From Burkholderiaceae bacterium (lineage in GTDB: Bacteria > Pseudomonadota > Gammaproteobacteria > Burkholderiales > Burkholderiaceae_E), in assembly GCA_024637395.1 (NCBI GenBank), contig JAGXFG010000049.1, positions 1 to 63,095 on the forward strand: 63,095 nucleotides of DNA, in the 5' to 3' direction. The notes below the pieces were generated by a model, which was not told where the DNA came from, ran no database searches, and saw only the letters and a list, made by a program, of their open reading frames with translations. How positions within the stretch are numbered: the stretch's first letter is position 1; the number at the start of each line of letters is the position of its first letter. Both the position numbers and the translations under genes were made by a program. Shown here piece after piece: positions 1-8,969 of this stretch.

Positions 1-357
1 ATCTACAAGCGGCTCGCCAATTGCAGCGGCCGCGATGAACTCGACCGGATCCAGGAGGAACTGGTCGACCGGTTCGGGCCGTTGCCCGAACCCAGCCGGG
101 CGCTCATCGAGACCCACCGCCTGCGGGTCGCTTCACGCCCGCTCGGGATCTCGCGCATCGACGCCAGCCCCGAGGCCGTGCTGCTGCACTTCGTCGCCCG
201 CCCGCCGATCGAGCCGGCGGCAATCATCGCCTTCCTGCAGAGCCGGCGGGATGCCCGGCTGGCGGGTCCGGACCGCTTGCGCATTGCCACCGCCACCGCC
301 GATCTCGCCCAACGAGTCGCCCGCGTGCACGAGATCCTGCGCGCCCTCACCCCCTGA
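1..357 (+). CDS. mfd: Transcription-repair coupling factor Mfd, C-terminal end (partial)
   Basis: The reading frame is open from the first base of the window and ends at a TGA at 355-357, giving the last 118 residues of a larger protein. The visible part begins IYKRLANC and continues with a DELDRIQEELVDRFG-type stretch, which is typical of the C-terminal TRCF domain of Mfd. Mfd is a DNA translocase that removes RNA polymerase stalled at lesions and recruits UvrA. The helicase motifs lie outside the window, so the call rests on the C-terminal domain and on the following serB, a neighbour seen in other betaproteobacteria. The gap to serB is only 24 bp, so the two may be cotranscribed. Confidence 0.85.
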   Translation: MYKRLANCSGRDELDRIQEELVDRFGPLPEPSRALIETHRLRVASRPLGISRIDASPEAVLLHFVARPPIEPAAIIAFLQSRRDARLAGPDRLRIATATADLAQRVARVHEILRALTP

Positions 358-381
358 CCAACGCCACCGCAGGACCATCGC

Positions 382-1242
382 ATGCCACCGCACACCTTGC
401 CCGACCTCGTCGTCCAGCACCCTGCGCTGGCTGACAGCGCGCTCGCCGCAATCGGCGCCGAGTTGGGCCGGCCAGCGGCCGAAGGCGCGTCGACCATCGC
501 CCGCTCGCACGACGTGTCGCTCGACAGCGCCGCCGTGCGCGAACTCGCCCAGGCCCACCTGGTCGACGCCGCACTGGTCCCGGGCGATCAGCTGCTGGGC
601 AACTTCCGGCTGATTGCGTTCGACATGGACTCGACCCTGATCACTATCGAATGCCTCGACGAAATCGCCGATTTCGCTGGCTGCAAGCCCCAGGTGGCGG
701 CGATCACCGAGGCGGCGATGCGCGGCGAGATTGCCGATTACGACCAGAGCCTGCGCCAGCGTGTGGCGCTGCTGGAGGGACTCGACGAGAGCGTCCTCGA
801 GCAGGTCTGGAGCGAGCGACTGGCGATCACCAATGGTGCGCAGGAGTTGATCACGGCGGCACACGCTGCCGGCCTCAAGAGCTTGCTGGTTTCGGGCGGA
901 TTCACTTTCTTTACCGATCGGCTCCAGGCCCGGCTGGGGCTCGACTTCACCCGCGCCAACACGCTCGAGGTGGTCGACGGAAAGATCACCGGCAAGGTGG
1001 TTGGCGAAATCGTCAACGCCCAGGGCAAGCGCCGCGCGCTCGAACAGGCGTGCGAACGCACTGGCTGCTCGCCGGCGCAGGCGATCGTGGTCGGCGACGG
1101 CGCCAACGATCTCGCGATGATGGCCGTCGCCGGCATTTCGGTGGCCTACCGGGCCAAGCCGCAAGTTGCGGCACAGGCGAACTATGCGATCGGACACTGC
1201 GGGCTGGACGCGATCAGCGGGCTGTTCGCGTCGCGCCGCTGA
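382..1242 (+). CDS. serB: Phosphoserine phosphatase SerB
   Basis: This 286-residue protein hydrolyses O-phosphoserine in the last step of serine synthesis in the cytoplasm. It is a HAD-superfamily enzyme: motif I DMDST is at residues 81-85 (Asp81 nucleophile, Asp83 acid/base), motif II is the SGG at 171-173, and motif IV GDGAND is at 238-243. The first ~75 residues form the regulatory-type N-terminal extension usual in proteobacterial SerB. It follows mfd by 24 bp. Its stop lies 9 bp from the stop of the convergent rimO, so the two transcription units meet tail to tail with no room for a separate terminator. Confidence 0.95.
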   Translation: MPPHTLPDLVVQHPALADSALAAIGAELGRPAAEGASTIARSHDVSLDSAAVRELAQAHLVDAALVPGDQLLGNFRLIAFDMDSTLITIECLDEIADFAGCKPQVAAITEAAMRGEIADYDQSLRQRVALLEGLDESVLEQVWSERLAITNGAQELITAAHAAGLKSLLVSGGFTFFTDRLQARLGLDFTRANTLEVVDGKITGKVVGEIVNAQGKRRALEQACERTGCSPAQAIVVGDGANDLAMMAVAGISVAYRAKPQVAAQANYAIGHCGLDAISGLFASRR

Positions 1243-1251
1243 GTCTCCCGC

Positions 1252-2616
<1,365 letters not shown>

Positions 2617-2622
2617 GATCGG

Positions 2623-3174
2623 CTACTTGCCGGACTTCGGCGGTTCAAACGGAAACGGCAAGTTGCGCATCATCGACTGGGTGCCCTGCTGCATCTGTTC
2701 CTGCATCTGCACGAACATGTTCTTGTTCTGCTCGATGTAGCTGTTCATCATCGACTGGATCATCGGTGTCTGGGCCGACATGAACTTGGTCCAGAGTTCG
2801 GGCGACGGCACCGGCGCCGAACCCGAAGTCGTTCCGGCGGGATCCTCCATCTTGGTCTGGATTTCCTGGAAGGCCTGCATGGTCTGCTCGAGGTAGGAGC
2901 CCATCATGCCCTGCATCGCATTGCCATAGAAGCGAATCATCTGCGATAGCATTTGCGCCGAAAACAGTGGCGAGCCGGCACTTTCTTCCTCGAGAATGAT
3001 CTGCAGCAATACCGAGCGGGTCAGGTCATCTTCGGTCTTGGCGTCGACCACCGTGAACTCCTCACCGCGAATCACCAGCGCCTTGACATCACCGAGGGTG
3101 ATGTAGGCGCTGGTCTGCGTGTCGTAGAGCCGACGGTTCGGGTACTTCTTGATCAACCGGTTCTTGGTCCCCAT
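2623..3174 (-). CDS. phaR: PHA synthesis repressor PhaR
   Basis: PhaR is a DNA-binding protein that also binds PHA granules and represses phasin and PHA genes until polymer titrates it. The 183-residue protein opens with a basic segment (residues 5-19, RLIKKYPNRRLYDT) that is the hallmark of the PhaR/PHB DNA-binding domain. The PHB accumulation regulatory domain (about residues 20-110) follows, then a Gln/Met-rich tail that could be the hydrophobic granule-binding part. It is followed 6 bp later by rimO and preceded at 45 bp by phaB. Confidence 0.93.
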   Translation of the reverse strand: MGTKNRLIKKYPNRRLYDTQTSAYITLGDVKALVIRGEEFTVVDAKTEDDLTRSVLLQIILEEESAGSPLFSAQMLSQMIRFYGNAMQGMMGSYLEQTMQAFQEIQTKMEDPAGTTSGSAPVPSPELWTKFMSAQTPMIQSMMNSYIEQNKNMFVQMQEQMQQGTQSMMRNLPFPFEPPKSGK

Positions 3175-3219
3175 TGCTTCCTCTGAACGCCAACTGGCGC
3201 CTGGTTCGTCGGTGGGCGA

Positions 3220-3957
3220 TCAGCCCATGTGCAGGCCGCCATTGAGCGAGAAGTCGGCCCCGGTGGCGAATCCGGACTCGCCGCCGGCCAGCCAGGACAC
3301 CATCGAGGCGATTTCCTCCGGTGTGCCCAGGCGTTTTACCGGAATCGTGGCCACGATCTTCTCGAGCACATCGGGCCGGATGGCGGTGACCATGTCGGTG
3401 GAGATGTAGCCCGGCGAAATGGTGTTGACGGTGATCCCCTTGGAGGCCACTTCCTGGGCCAACGCCATGGTAAACCCGTGCAACCCGGCCTTGGCAGTCG
3501 AGTAGTTGGTTTGCCCGAACTGGCCCTTCTGGCCGTTGACCGAAGAGATACTGATGATCCTGCCCCAGCCCTTCTCGAGCATTCCCTCGAGCACCTGCTT
3601 GGTGACATTGAAAAGCGAATTCAGGTTGGTGTCGATGACCGCGCGCCAGTCATCGACCGACATCTTGCGCAGCATCCCGTCGCGGGTGATACCAGCGTTG
3701 TTGACCAGCACGACGGGCGGGCCATAATCGGCGCGGACCTTGTCAAAAGCGCTCTTGGTCGACTCCCAGTCGGCCACGTTGCCCATCGACGCGGCGAATT
3801 CGTAGCCATCGGCTTTTTGCGCAGCCAGCCAGGGAGTCACGTCACGCGTCGGGCCGCATCCGGCAACCACGAAGAAACCGTCGTCGTGCAGCCGCCGGCA
3901 GATCGAAGTGCCGATTCCGCCCATCCCGCCAGTTACATAAGCGATGTTTTTTTCCAT
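3220..3957 (-). CDS. phaB: Acetoacetyl-CoA reductase PhaB
   Basis: This short-chain dehydrogenase (245 residues) reduces acetoacetyl-CoA to (R)-3-hydroxybutyryl-CoA with NADPH, supplying monomer to PHA synthase. The Rossmann motif TGGMGGIG is at residues 9-16. The NNAG motif is near 86-89, and the catalytic set is Ser139, Tyr152 and Lys156 (YSTAK). Length and sequence are typical of PhbB from betaproteobacteria. It lies between phaC (69 bp upstream) and phaR (45 bp downstream) on the same strand. No phaA thiolase gene is present in the window. Confidence 0.95.
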   Translation of the reverse strand: MEKNIAYVTGGMGGIGTSICRRLHDDGFFVVAGCGPTRDVTPWLAAQKADGYEFAASMGNVADWESTKSAFDKVRADYGPPVVLVNNAGITRDGMLRKMSVDDWRAVIDTNLNSLFNVTKQVLEGMLEKGWGRIISISSVNGQKGQFGQTNYSTAKAGLHGFTMALAQEVASKGITVNTISPGYISTDMVTAIRPDVLEKIVATIPVKRLGTPEEIASMVSWLAGGESGFATGADFSLNGGLHMG

Positions 3958-4026
3958 CCTGGTCCCCTTGTGTCAATTATCGTTGGTTGGTGTCTCGCAG
4001 CAGGTCGTTCGCGCTGCGCCAGCAGT

Positions 4027-6144
4027 TCAATCCAGGCGTTCCTTCACATAACGGCCCGGCGCCGGCTCGATCGGGCGATACTTTTGGCTGCCCGCCTGCT
4101 GAGGGGCTGGCACCAGATCTCCACGATACTCCTCCAGCCAGGCAAACCAGTTCGGCCACCAGCTGCCGGGAATCTCGGTCGCAGCGTCGAACCACTGGTC
4201 CGCTTCCGGGTAGATCTCGTCCGCCACCCAGTAGCTGCGCCGGTTCTTGGCGGGCGGATTGATGACCCCGGCAAGGTGCCCGCTCGCCCCCAGAACGAAG
4301 CGCAAGTCGCCCGCGAGCAGTCCGGTCGAGGAATAGGCCGAGCGCCAGGGCACGATGTGATCTTCGCGCGAGCCGTAAATGTAGGTCGGAACGTTGATCG
4401 CGCCCAGGTCGATCGGCACCCCGGTACACTCCAGCGCTCCCGGTTTCCGCAATTCGTTCTGCAGGTAGAGGTGACGCAGATACCAGCAGTACATCGGGCC
4501 CGGCAGGCTGGTGCTGTCGGCGTTCCAGTAAAGCAGATCGAATGCCGGCGGATGCTCGCCCTTGAGGTAGTTCTTCTCGACGTAGTTCCAGACCAGGTCG
4601 CGGGCCCGCAGCATCGAAAAGGTGGACCCGAGATCCTTGCCGGACATGATTCCGCCCGCCCCCATCGTGGCTTCGCGCCACGCCACGTGCTGTTCGTCGA
4701 TGAAGACGTTGACTACGCCGGGGTCTTCGAAATCAAGCAGTGTGGTCAGCAGGGTCAGTGACGCCACCGGGCGCTCGCCGTGCGCTTCCATGGCCGCCAG
4801 GGCGGTGGCCAGAATCGTCCCGCCGACGCAAAATCCCAGGGCGTTGATCTGCTCCTGGCCGCTGATTTCGCGGACCACGCGAATTGCCGCGAACGGTCCC
4901 TGCACCAGGTAATCGTCCCAGGTCAGCGTCTGCTGCGTTTCCCCGATGTTGCGCCAAGACAGCATGTACACCGTGTGGCCCTGCGCGACCAGTCCCGCGA
5001 CCACGGAATTCGCCGGCTGCAGGTCGAGAACGTAGAACTTGTTGATCGCCGGCGGGACCATCAGCATCGGTCGAGCACCAACCAGTTCGGTGGTCGGCGA
5101 ATATTGGATCAGCTGGATCAAATCGTTTTCAAAGACCACCGCACCGGGGGTAGTGGCCACGTTTCGCCCGACCTCGAAAGCAGTTTCGTCGCTTTGCGAG
5201 ATCCGGCCCTTTTGCAGGTCGCCAAACAGATTCTCGATTCCGGCACGCAGGCTCTCCCCGCGGGTTTCGATCAGGCGCTGCTGCGCCGCCGGGTTGGTCG
5301 CCAGGAAATTCGCCGGCGACAAGGCTTCGACCATCTGCTGGGTCGCGAAACGTACCCGATCCCGCGCCTTGGGCTCGCCCTGGAGGGCTTCGGTCATCTT
5401 GAGCAGGAATTCGGAATTCAACTCGTAGAGCGACGCATTCCACGCGAAGAAGTCGTCGCCATGCCAGCTGGGATCGGCAAAGCGCGGATCTTCGACCGCC
5501 GGTTTGCCGGGGACCAGCAGGTTCTGCAGACGCTCCAGGTACTGGCCCTGGAGTTGTGCCACGCGGGTCGGATCCAGCCACACCGGAGTCTGCCCCGGTG
5601 CGGCTTCAGCATGACCGGCAGCCGGGGGAAGCTTGCCCGAGGGGGCCTTGGTCGCGGAGCCCGCCTTGGCTCCGGCGCCGGACTCACGCTCGGCAGCCTT
5701 GGCCCCGGCCTTCTTCGCCGCGGCCTTGCGCGGGGCCGGGGTTGGCTTGACCGCCGGCTTGGTCTTCCGCTTCGCGCCGCTCTTCGCGACGGCCGGCGCC
5801 GCACTGCTGCTCACCGCGGGCGCGCTCTTGCCGGCTGCGGCCGACTTCTTCGCCGCCGGTTTCTTTGCCGCTGGTTTCTTCGCCGCTGGTTTCTTCGCGG
5901 CCGGTTTCTTCGCGGCCGGTTTCTTCGCGGCCGGTTTCTTCGTCGCCGCTTTCTTTGCCGCCGGTTTCTTCGCGGTCGGTTTCTTCGCCGCCGGTTTGGT
6001 TGGCGCGCTCGGGCCTGCGTCGGCTACTGCCGGGGCAGGCGTCTTGCTGGTCACCGCCGCCGGTGCTGTGGTGCCACTGGAACTGGCTGCCTGCGCGGCA
6101 CCTGCCAGCTCGTCAGTAGCCACCTTGTTTTTCCTGGTTGCCAT
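4027..6144 (-). CDS. phaC: Class I PHA synthase PhaC with histone-H1-like N-terminal tail
   Basis: PhaC polymerises (R)-3-hydroxyacyl-CoA into polyhydroxyalkanoate. I place the start at 6144 (MATRKNK) because a GGAG lies 5 bp upstream; an ATG 51 bp further upstream lacks such a site. The product is 705 residues, about 100 longer than usual class I enzymes. The first ~185 residues are low-complexity Lys/Ala/Pro with about ten PAAKK-type pentapeptides at residues 50-100, like the tail of histone H1. The catalytic domain begins near TPVWLDP (residue 186). The lipase-like box GFCVGG carries the nucleophile Cys439, with probable Asp595 and His623 completing the triad. The tail could bind DNA, a role played in Ralstonia by the separate protein PhaM; that transfer of function is my inference. 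Confidence 0.93.
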   Translation of the reverse strand: MATRKNKVATDELAGAAQAASSSGTTAPAAVTSKTPAPAVADAGPSAPTKPAAKKPTAKKPAAKKAATKKPAAKKPAAKKPAAKKPAAKKPAAKKPAAKKSAAAGKSAPAVSSSAAPAVAKSGAKRKTKPAVKPTPAPRKAAAKKAGAKAAERESGAGAKAGSATKAPSGKLPPAAGHAEAAPGQTPVWLDPTRVAQLQGQYLERLQNLLVPGKPAVEDPRFADPSWHGDDFFAWNASLYELNSEFLLKMTEALQGEPKARDRVRFATQQMVEALSPANFLATNPAAQQRLIETRGESLRAGIENLFGDLQKGRISQSDETAFEVGRNVATTPGAVVFENDLIQLIQYSPTTELVGARPMLMVPPAINKFYVLDLQPANSVVAGLVAQGHTVYMLSWRNIGETQQTLTWDDYLVQGPFAAIRVVREISGQEQINALGFCVGGTILATALAAMEAHGERPVASLTLLTTLLDFEDPGVVNVFIDEQHVAWREATMGAGGIMSGKDLGSTFSMLRARDLVWNYVEKNYLKGEHPPAFDLLYWNADSTSLPGPMYCWYLRHLYLQNELRKPGALECTGVPIDLGAINVPTYIYGSREDHIVPWRSAYSSTGLLAGDLRFVLGASGHLAGVINPPAKNRRSYWVADEIYPEADQWFDAATEIPGSWWPNWFAWLEEYRGDLVPAPQQAGSQKYRPIEPAPGRYVKERLD
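5845..5997 (-). repeat. 15-bp tandem repeat encoding PAAKK units in phaC
   Basis: About ten imperfect 15-bp units, reading on the plus strand as variants of CGCGGCCGGTTTCTT, encode the Lys/Ala/Pro pentapeptides of the PhaC tail. Units differ mostly at third codon positions. Some encode PTAKK or AATKK, so the array is under protein-level selection rather than freshly duplicated. Such arrays can gain or lose units by slippage. Confidence 0.85.
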
Positions 6145-6180
6145 TGATTCTCCAATTCGCGCCGGGCGCGCTTGATTCAT

Positions 6181-6202
6181 TTTGCATTGCGGCAAATATT
6201 TG
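6181..6202. promoter_or_regulatory. Candidate operator upstream of phaC
   Basis: The 96-bp gap between phaC and pgeF holds an inverted repeat TTTGC-N6-GCAAA at 6181-6196, overlapping a perfect 10-bp palindrome CAAATATTTG at 6193-6202. PhaR proteins are reported to recognise TGC/GCA-type inverted repeats. That makes this a plausible PhaR site controlling phaC, but the match is by eye only. Confidence 0.35.
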
Positions 6203-6240
6203 TCAACGCGTAGGGCCTTCGCGCGTCTTTGCCATGGCTC

Positions 6241-7059
6241 TCAGGACGCCGGCAGAATCCAGATGAACGACCCCATCCTACCCGTGGTGGTGTCCCGGCG
6301 ATACGAAAAGAACTGCGCCGGCTCGCCGTGGGTGCAGCTGGTTCCGCCTGAAGCTTCGCTCACCCCGGCGCGCGCGAGACGCAGCCGCGCCAAGGCGTAA
6401 AGGTCAGCGTACCACTTGCCCGGCACCAGCGCCGTCATGAAGCACGCTTTGGCATCTTGATCGGTTCCGGTGGCGCCGGCCGCGAATGCCGCCACGACGT
6501 CCGCACCGACTTCGAAGGCGCCCGGGCCAATGGCCGGGCCGAGGTACGCCACGATGTTCCCGCTCCTGGCCCCGCGCTGCCCCATCGCCGCCAGCGTTTG
6601 CTCTATCACCCCGCCCGCCAGACCACGCCATCCGGCATGGGCGATCCCGACCACGGCCTGTTCGGAGTCGGCCAGCAACACCGGCAGGCAGTCGGCCGTC
6701 AGCATCGCTAGCACGACGCCCGGGACATCAGTGACCGCGGCGTCGGCGGCGATTTCAGGGCTGCCAGGCAATGGCGGTGCAATGCAGTACTGGACCGTGG
6801 TGCCGTGCACCTGATGCAGCCACAACGGATCCGAGGGCAGCAGCGCCCGGACCCGGGCGCGGTTGATCTGCACCATTGCCGGATCGTCACCACAGTTGGC
6901 GCCGAGATTCAGGCCGCGGTCACCGCCGCCAAGGGTGCCGAATGCTCCGCAGCTCACTCCGCCCTCGCGGGTGGTGATCAGTGCCTGCACTCGGGGCCCG
7001 ACCTCCCAGTCGGGCACGATCGTGGCTATGGTCAACGCCTGGCGCTCGGTGCTGCTCAT
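6241..7059 (-). CDS. pgeF: Purine nucleoside phosphorylase / multicopper-oxidase-like PgeF (YfiH family)
   Basis: This 272-residue protein belongs to the YfiH/DUF152 family. Members have been described as peptidoglycan editing factors and as zinc-dependent purine nucleoside phosphorylases. The family metal ligands are visible: His in WLHQVHGT, Cys in ADCLPVLL and His in AHAGWRG. Its start overlaps the stop of rluD by 4 bp, so the two are translationally coupled, an arrangement conserved in many proteobacteria. Length is normal. Confidence 0.9.
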   Translation of the reverse strand: MSSTERQALTIATIVPDWEVGPRVQALITTREGGVSCGAFGTLGGGDRGLNLGANCGDDPAMVQINRARVRALLPSDPLWLHQVHGTTVQYCIAPPLPGSPEIAADAAVTDVPGVVLAMLTADCLPVLLADSEQAVVGIAHAGWRGLAGGVIEQTLAAMGQRGARSGNIVAYLGPAIGPGAFEVGADVVAAFAAGATGTDQDAKACFMTALVPGKWYADLYALARLRLARAGVSEASGGTSCTHGEPAQFFSYRRDTTTGRMGSFIWILPAS

Positions 7060-8150
7060 TGCCAGGAGTTCCAGTCCGACCGCGCGAGCGCAGCTTCGAG
7101 ATCGATTCCAGCCGCGGCAATCGCCCCGCGCAGATCCTGGGGCGGCAGGGATTGCCAGCGGCGGGGCGCCCCAGTGGCCGGATCGACCAGGCCAAGACGC
7201 CAGGCATGTAGTGCCTGACGCTCGATCGCGCCCAGCGCCTGGCCACCGTAGAGGCTGTCACCCAGCAGCGGGTGCCCGATCGAAGACAGGTGGACCCGGA
7301 TCTGATGGGTGCGTCCCGAATGCAGCCGGCATTCGAGCAAGGCCACCGCCCGGCCGGCCAGAGTTCCGCGGGCGCGCACCTGAAAATCAGTCCGTGCCGG
7401 CCGTCCCCGCGTCGCGTCGACCACCGCCATGCGCAGCCGGTTCCCGGGGTCTCGCCCGATCGCCGTGTCGACGGTGCCGGCGTCCGCGACCACCCCCGAC
7501 ACCAGCCCGAGGTAGCGCCGCGACATCGTCCGCTCGGCCAGTTGTCCGATCAGCGCACCGCGAGTCGCCTCGTTGTGCGCCACCACCATCAGCCCGCTGG
7601 TGTCCTTGTCGAGACGATGGACAATGCCCGCCCGCGGCAACTCCTTCAGTTCTGGCCAGCGGTGCAGCAATCCGTTCATCAGCGTGCCGCTCCAGTTGCC
7701 TGCGCCGGGATGTACCACCAGTCCCACCGGCTTGTCGAGCACGATCAGGTTGCGGTCTTCCTCGACGACCACCAGCGGAACCTGTTCAGGGCGAAACGAA
7801 CGCTCGGCCTCCAGCGGCTGCGGCTCGACGACGATGCGCTCCCGTCCCGACAGCCGGGTCTTGGCCGCCAGCACACGGCCATCGCTGTAGACCGCACCGA
7901 GCGCTATCCAGCGCTGCAGGCGGGTGCGCGAATACTGCGGCAATCGCGCCGCAAGAAACCGGTCGAGCCGCTCGCCAGCCGCCCCGGCGGCATCAACTGT
8001 CAGCCGCAAAACGTCCGCGCCACCGTCGCCATCCGCCGCTTCGATATAATCGGCGCGTTGGTCCTGATCCGCGGGCGCAGTTGTTACTGTCGCCGCGGGG
8101 GTCGCGGCGACCGGGCCGTTTCCGGTGCTGTTCCTAATCCTTCCTGCCAC
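7056..8150 (-). CDS. rluD: 23S rRNA pseudouridine synthase RluD
   Basis: RluD makes the pseudouridines of helix 69 of 23S rRNA. The protein has an N-terminal S4-like domain (GERLDRFLAARLPQYSR) and a catalytic domain with the HRLDKDTSG motif, whose Asp is the nucleophile. The longest frame starts at a GTG at 8150, only 3 bp from the divergent bamD ATG, and adds about 45 low-complexity residues absent from E. coli RluD. The true start may be further inside, for example a TTG at 8009, which would leave room for promoters. The end overlaps pgeF by 4 bp. Confidence 0.92.
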   Translation of the reverse strand: MAGRIRNSTGNGPVAATPAATVTTAPADQDQRADYIEAADGDGGADVLRLTVDAAGAAGERLDRFLAARLPQYSRTRLQRWIALGAVYSDGRVLAAKTRLSGRERIVVEPQPLEAERSFRPEQVPLVVVEEDRNLIVLDKPVGLVVHPGAGNWSGTLMNGLLHRWPELKELPRAGIVHRLDKDTSGLMVVAHNEATRGALIGQLAERTMSRRYLGLVSGVVADAGTVDTAIGRDPGNRLRMAVVDATRGRPARTDFQVRARGTLAGRAVALLECRLHSGRTHQIRVHLSSIGHPLLGDSLYGGQALGAIERQALHAWRLGLVDPATGAPRRWQSLPPQDLRGAIAAAGIDLEAALARSDWNSWQ

Positions 8151-8153
8151 GAT

Positions 8154-8969
8154 ATGACCGCTGCCCCGTATTTGAAACGCCTGCTAGGTCTATTGGCGCT
8201 GCTGGCCGCAATCGCGCTCAGCGGATGCGGTTCTGGAAAGGAGCCCGACAAGACCATCAACTGGACCCCCGAGCAATTATATGCAGACGCCCGCGATGAG
8301 ATGTCCTCGGGCAACTATGGCGCGGCGATCAAGCAGCTCGAGCGTCTCGAGTCGCGCTACCCATTCGGGCGCTGGGCCCAACAGGCTCAGATAGACATCG
8401 CCTATGCCAATTACAAGGATGGCGAGCGGGCGCTGGCGCTGGCGGCGGTCGAGCGGTTCATCAAGTTGCACCCGAATCACCCGGCGCTCGACTACGTCAT
8501 CTATCTCAAGGGACTCATCAACTTCAACGATCAGCAAGGTCTGCTTGCCAGCCTCGGCGGCCAGGATCTCTCGGAGCGCGATCTCAAGGCCTCGCGCGAG
8601 GCTTTCGACGCGTTCAAGGAGGTCGTGCAACGCTTCCCGCAAAGCAGGTACGCCCCCGACTCCGAGGCGAGACTGCGGTACCTGCTCAACAACATGGCCG
8701 CCGGCGAAGTCCACATCGCCCGTCATTACTATCTGCGCGGCGCCTACGTGGCCGCCGCCAATCGCGCCCAGGACGTGGTCCAGCAATATCCGCAAGCTCC
8801 GGCGGTCGAGGAAGCGCTCTACATCATGGCGCGTTCCTTCGAGTATCTCGGGCTCGACGCGCAAAGCGCCGACGCGCAGCGCGTGCTGGACAAGAACTTC
8901 CCGAACAGCGTCTTCATGGCGCAGGGCATCAGTAGCGGCGCCTATCGCTGGTTCGAGATCTGGCGCTAG
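8154..8969 (+). CDS. bamD: Outer membrane assembly lipoprotein BamD
   Basis: BamD is an essential lipoprotein of the beta-barrel assembly machine. The 271-residue product has a lipoprotein signal peptide with lipobox LSGC, placing the acylated Cys at residue 25. Tetratricopeptide repeats follow (LYADARDEMSSGNYGAAIKQLE, then RYPFGRWAQQAQIDIAYANYK). The ATG at 8154 fits the signal peptide; frame continues upstream but without sense. It is divergent from rluD, with its promoter probably inside the rluD 5' region. Its TAG overlaps the stop of the convergent helicase gene by 4 bp. Confidence 0.95.
   Translation: MTAAPYLKRLLGLLALLAAIALSGCGSGKEPDKTINWTPEQLYADARDEMSSGNYGAAIKQLERLESRYPFGRWAQQAQIDIAYANYKDGERALALAAVERFIKLHPNHPALDYVIYLKGLINFNDQQGLLASLGGQDLSERDLKASREAFDAFKEVVQRFPQSRYAPDSEARLRYLLNNMAAGEVHIARHYYLRGAYVAAANRAQDVVQQYPQAPAVEEALYIMARSFEYLGLDAQSADAQRVLDKNFPNSVFMAQGISSGAYRWFEIWR

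Noticed and set aside
5845-5997. Short tandem repeats as a CRISPR array
   Set aside because: Units are contiguous 15-bp coding repeats without spacers; the same applies to the 9-bp repeats at 38002-38035. No cas genes are present.
4780-6147. Long plus-strand frames opposite phaC, including an Arg/Phe-rich repeat protein
   Set aside because: They are antisense shadows of the high-GC phaC gene; the repeats mirror the PAAKK array.
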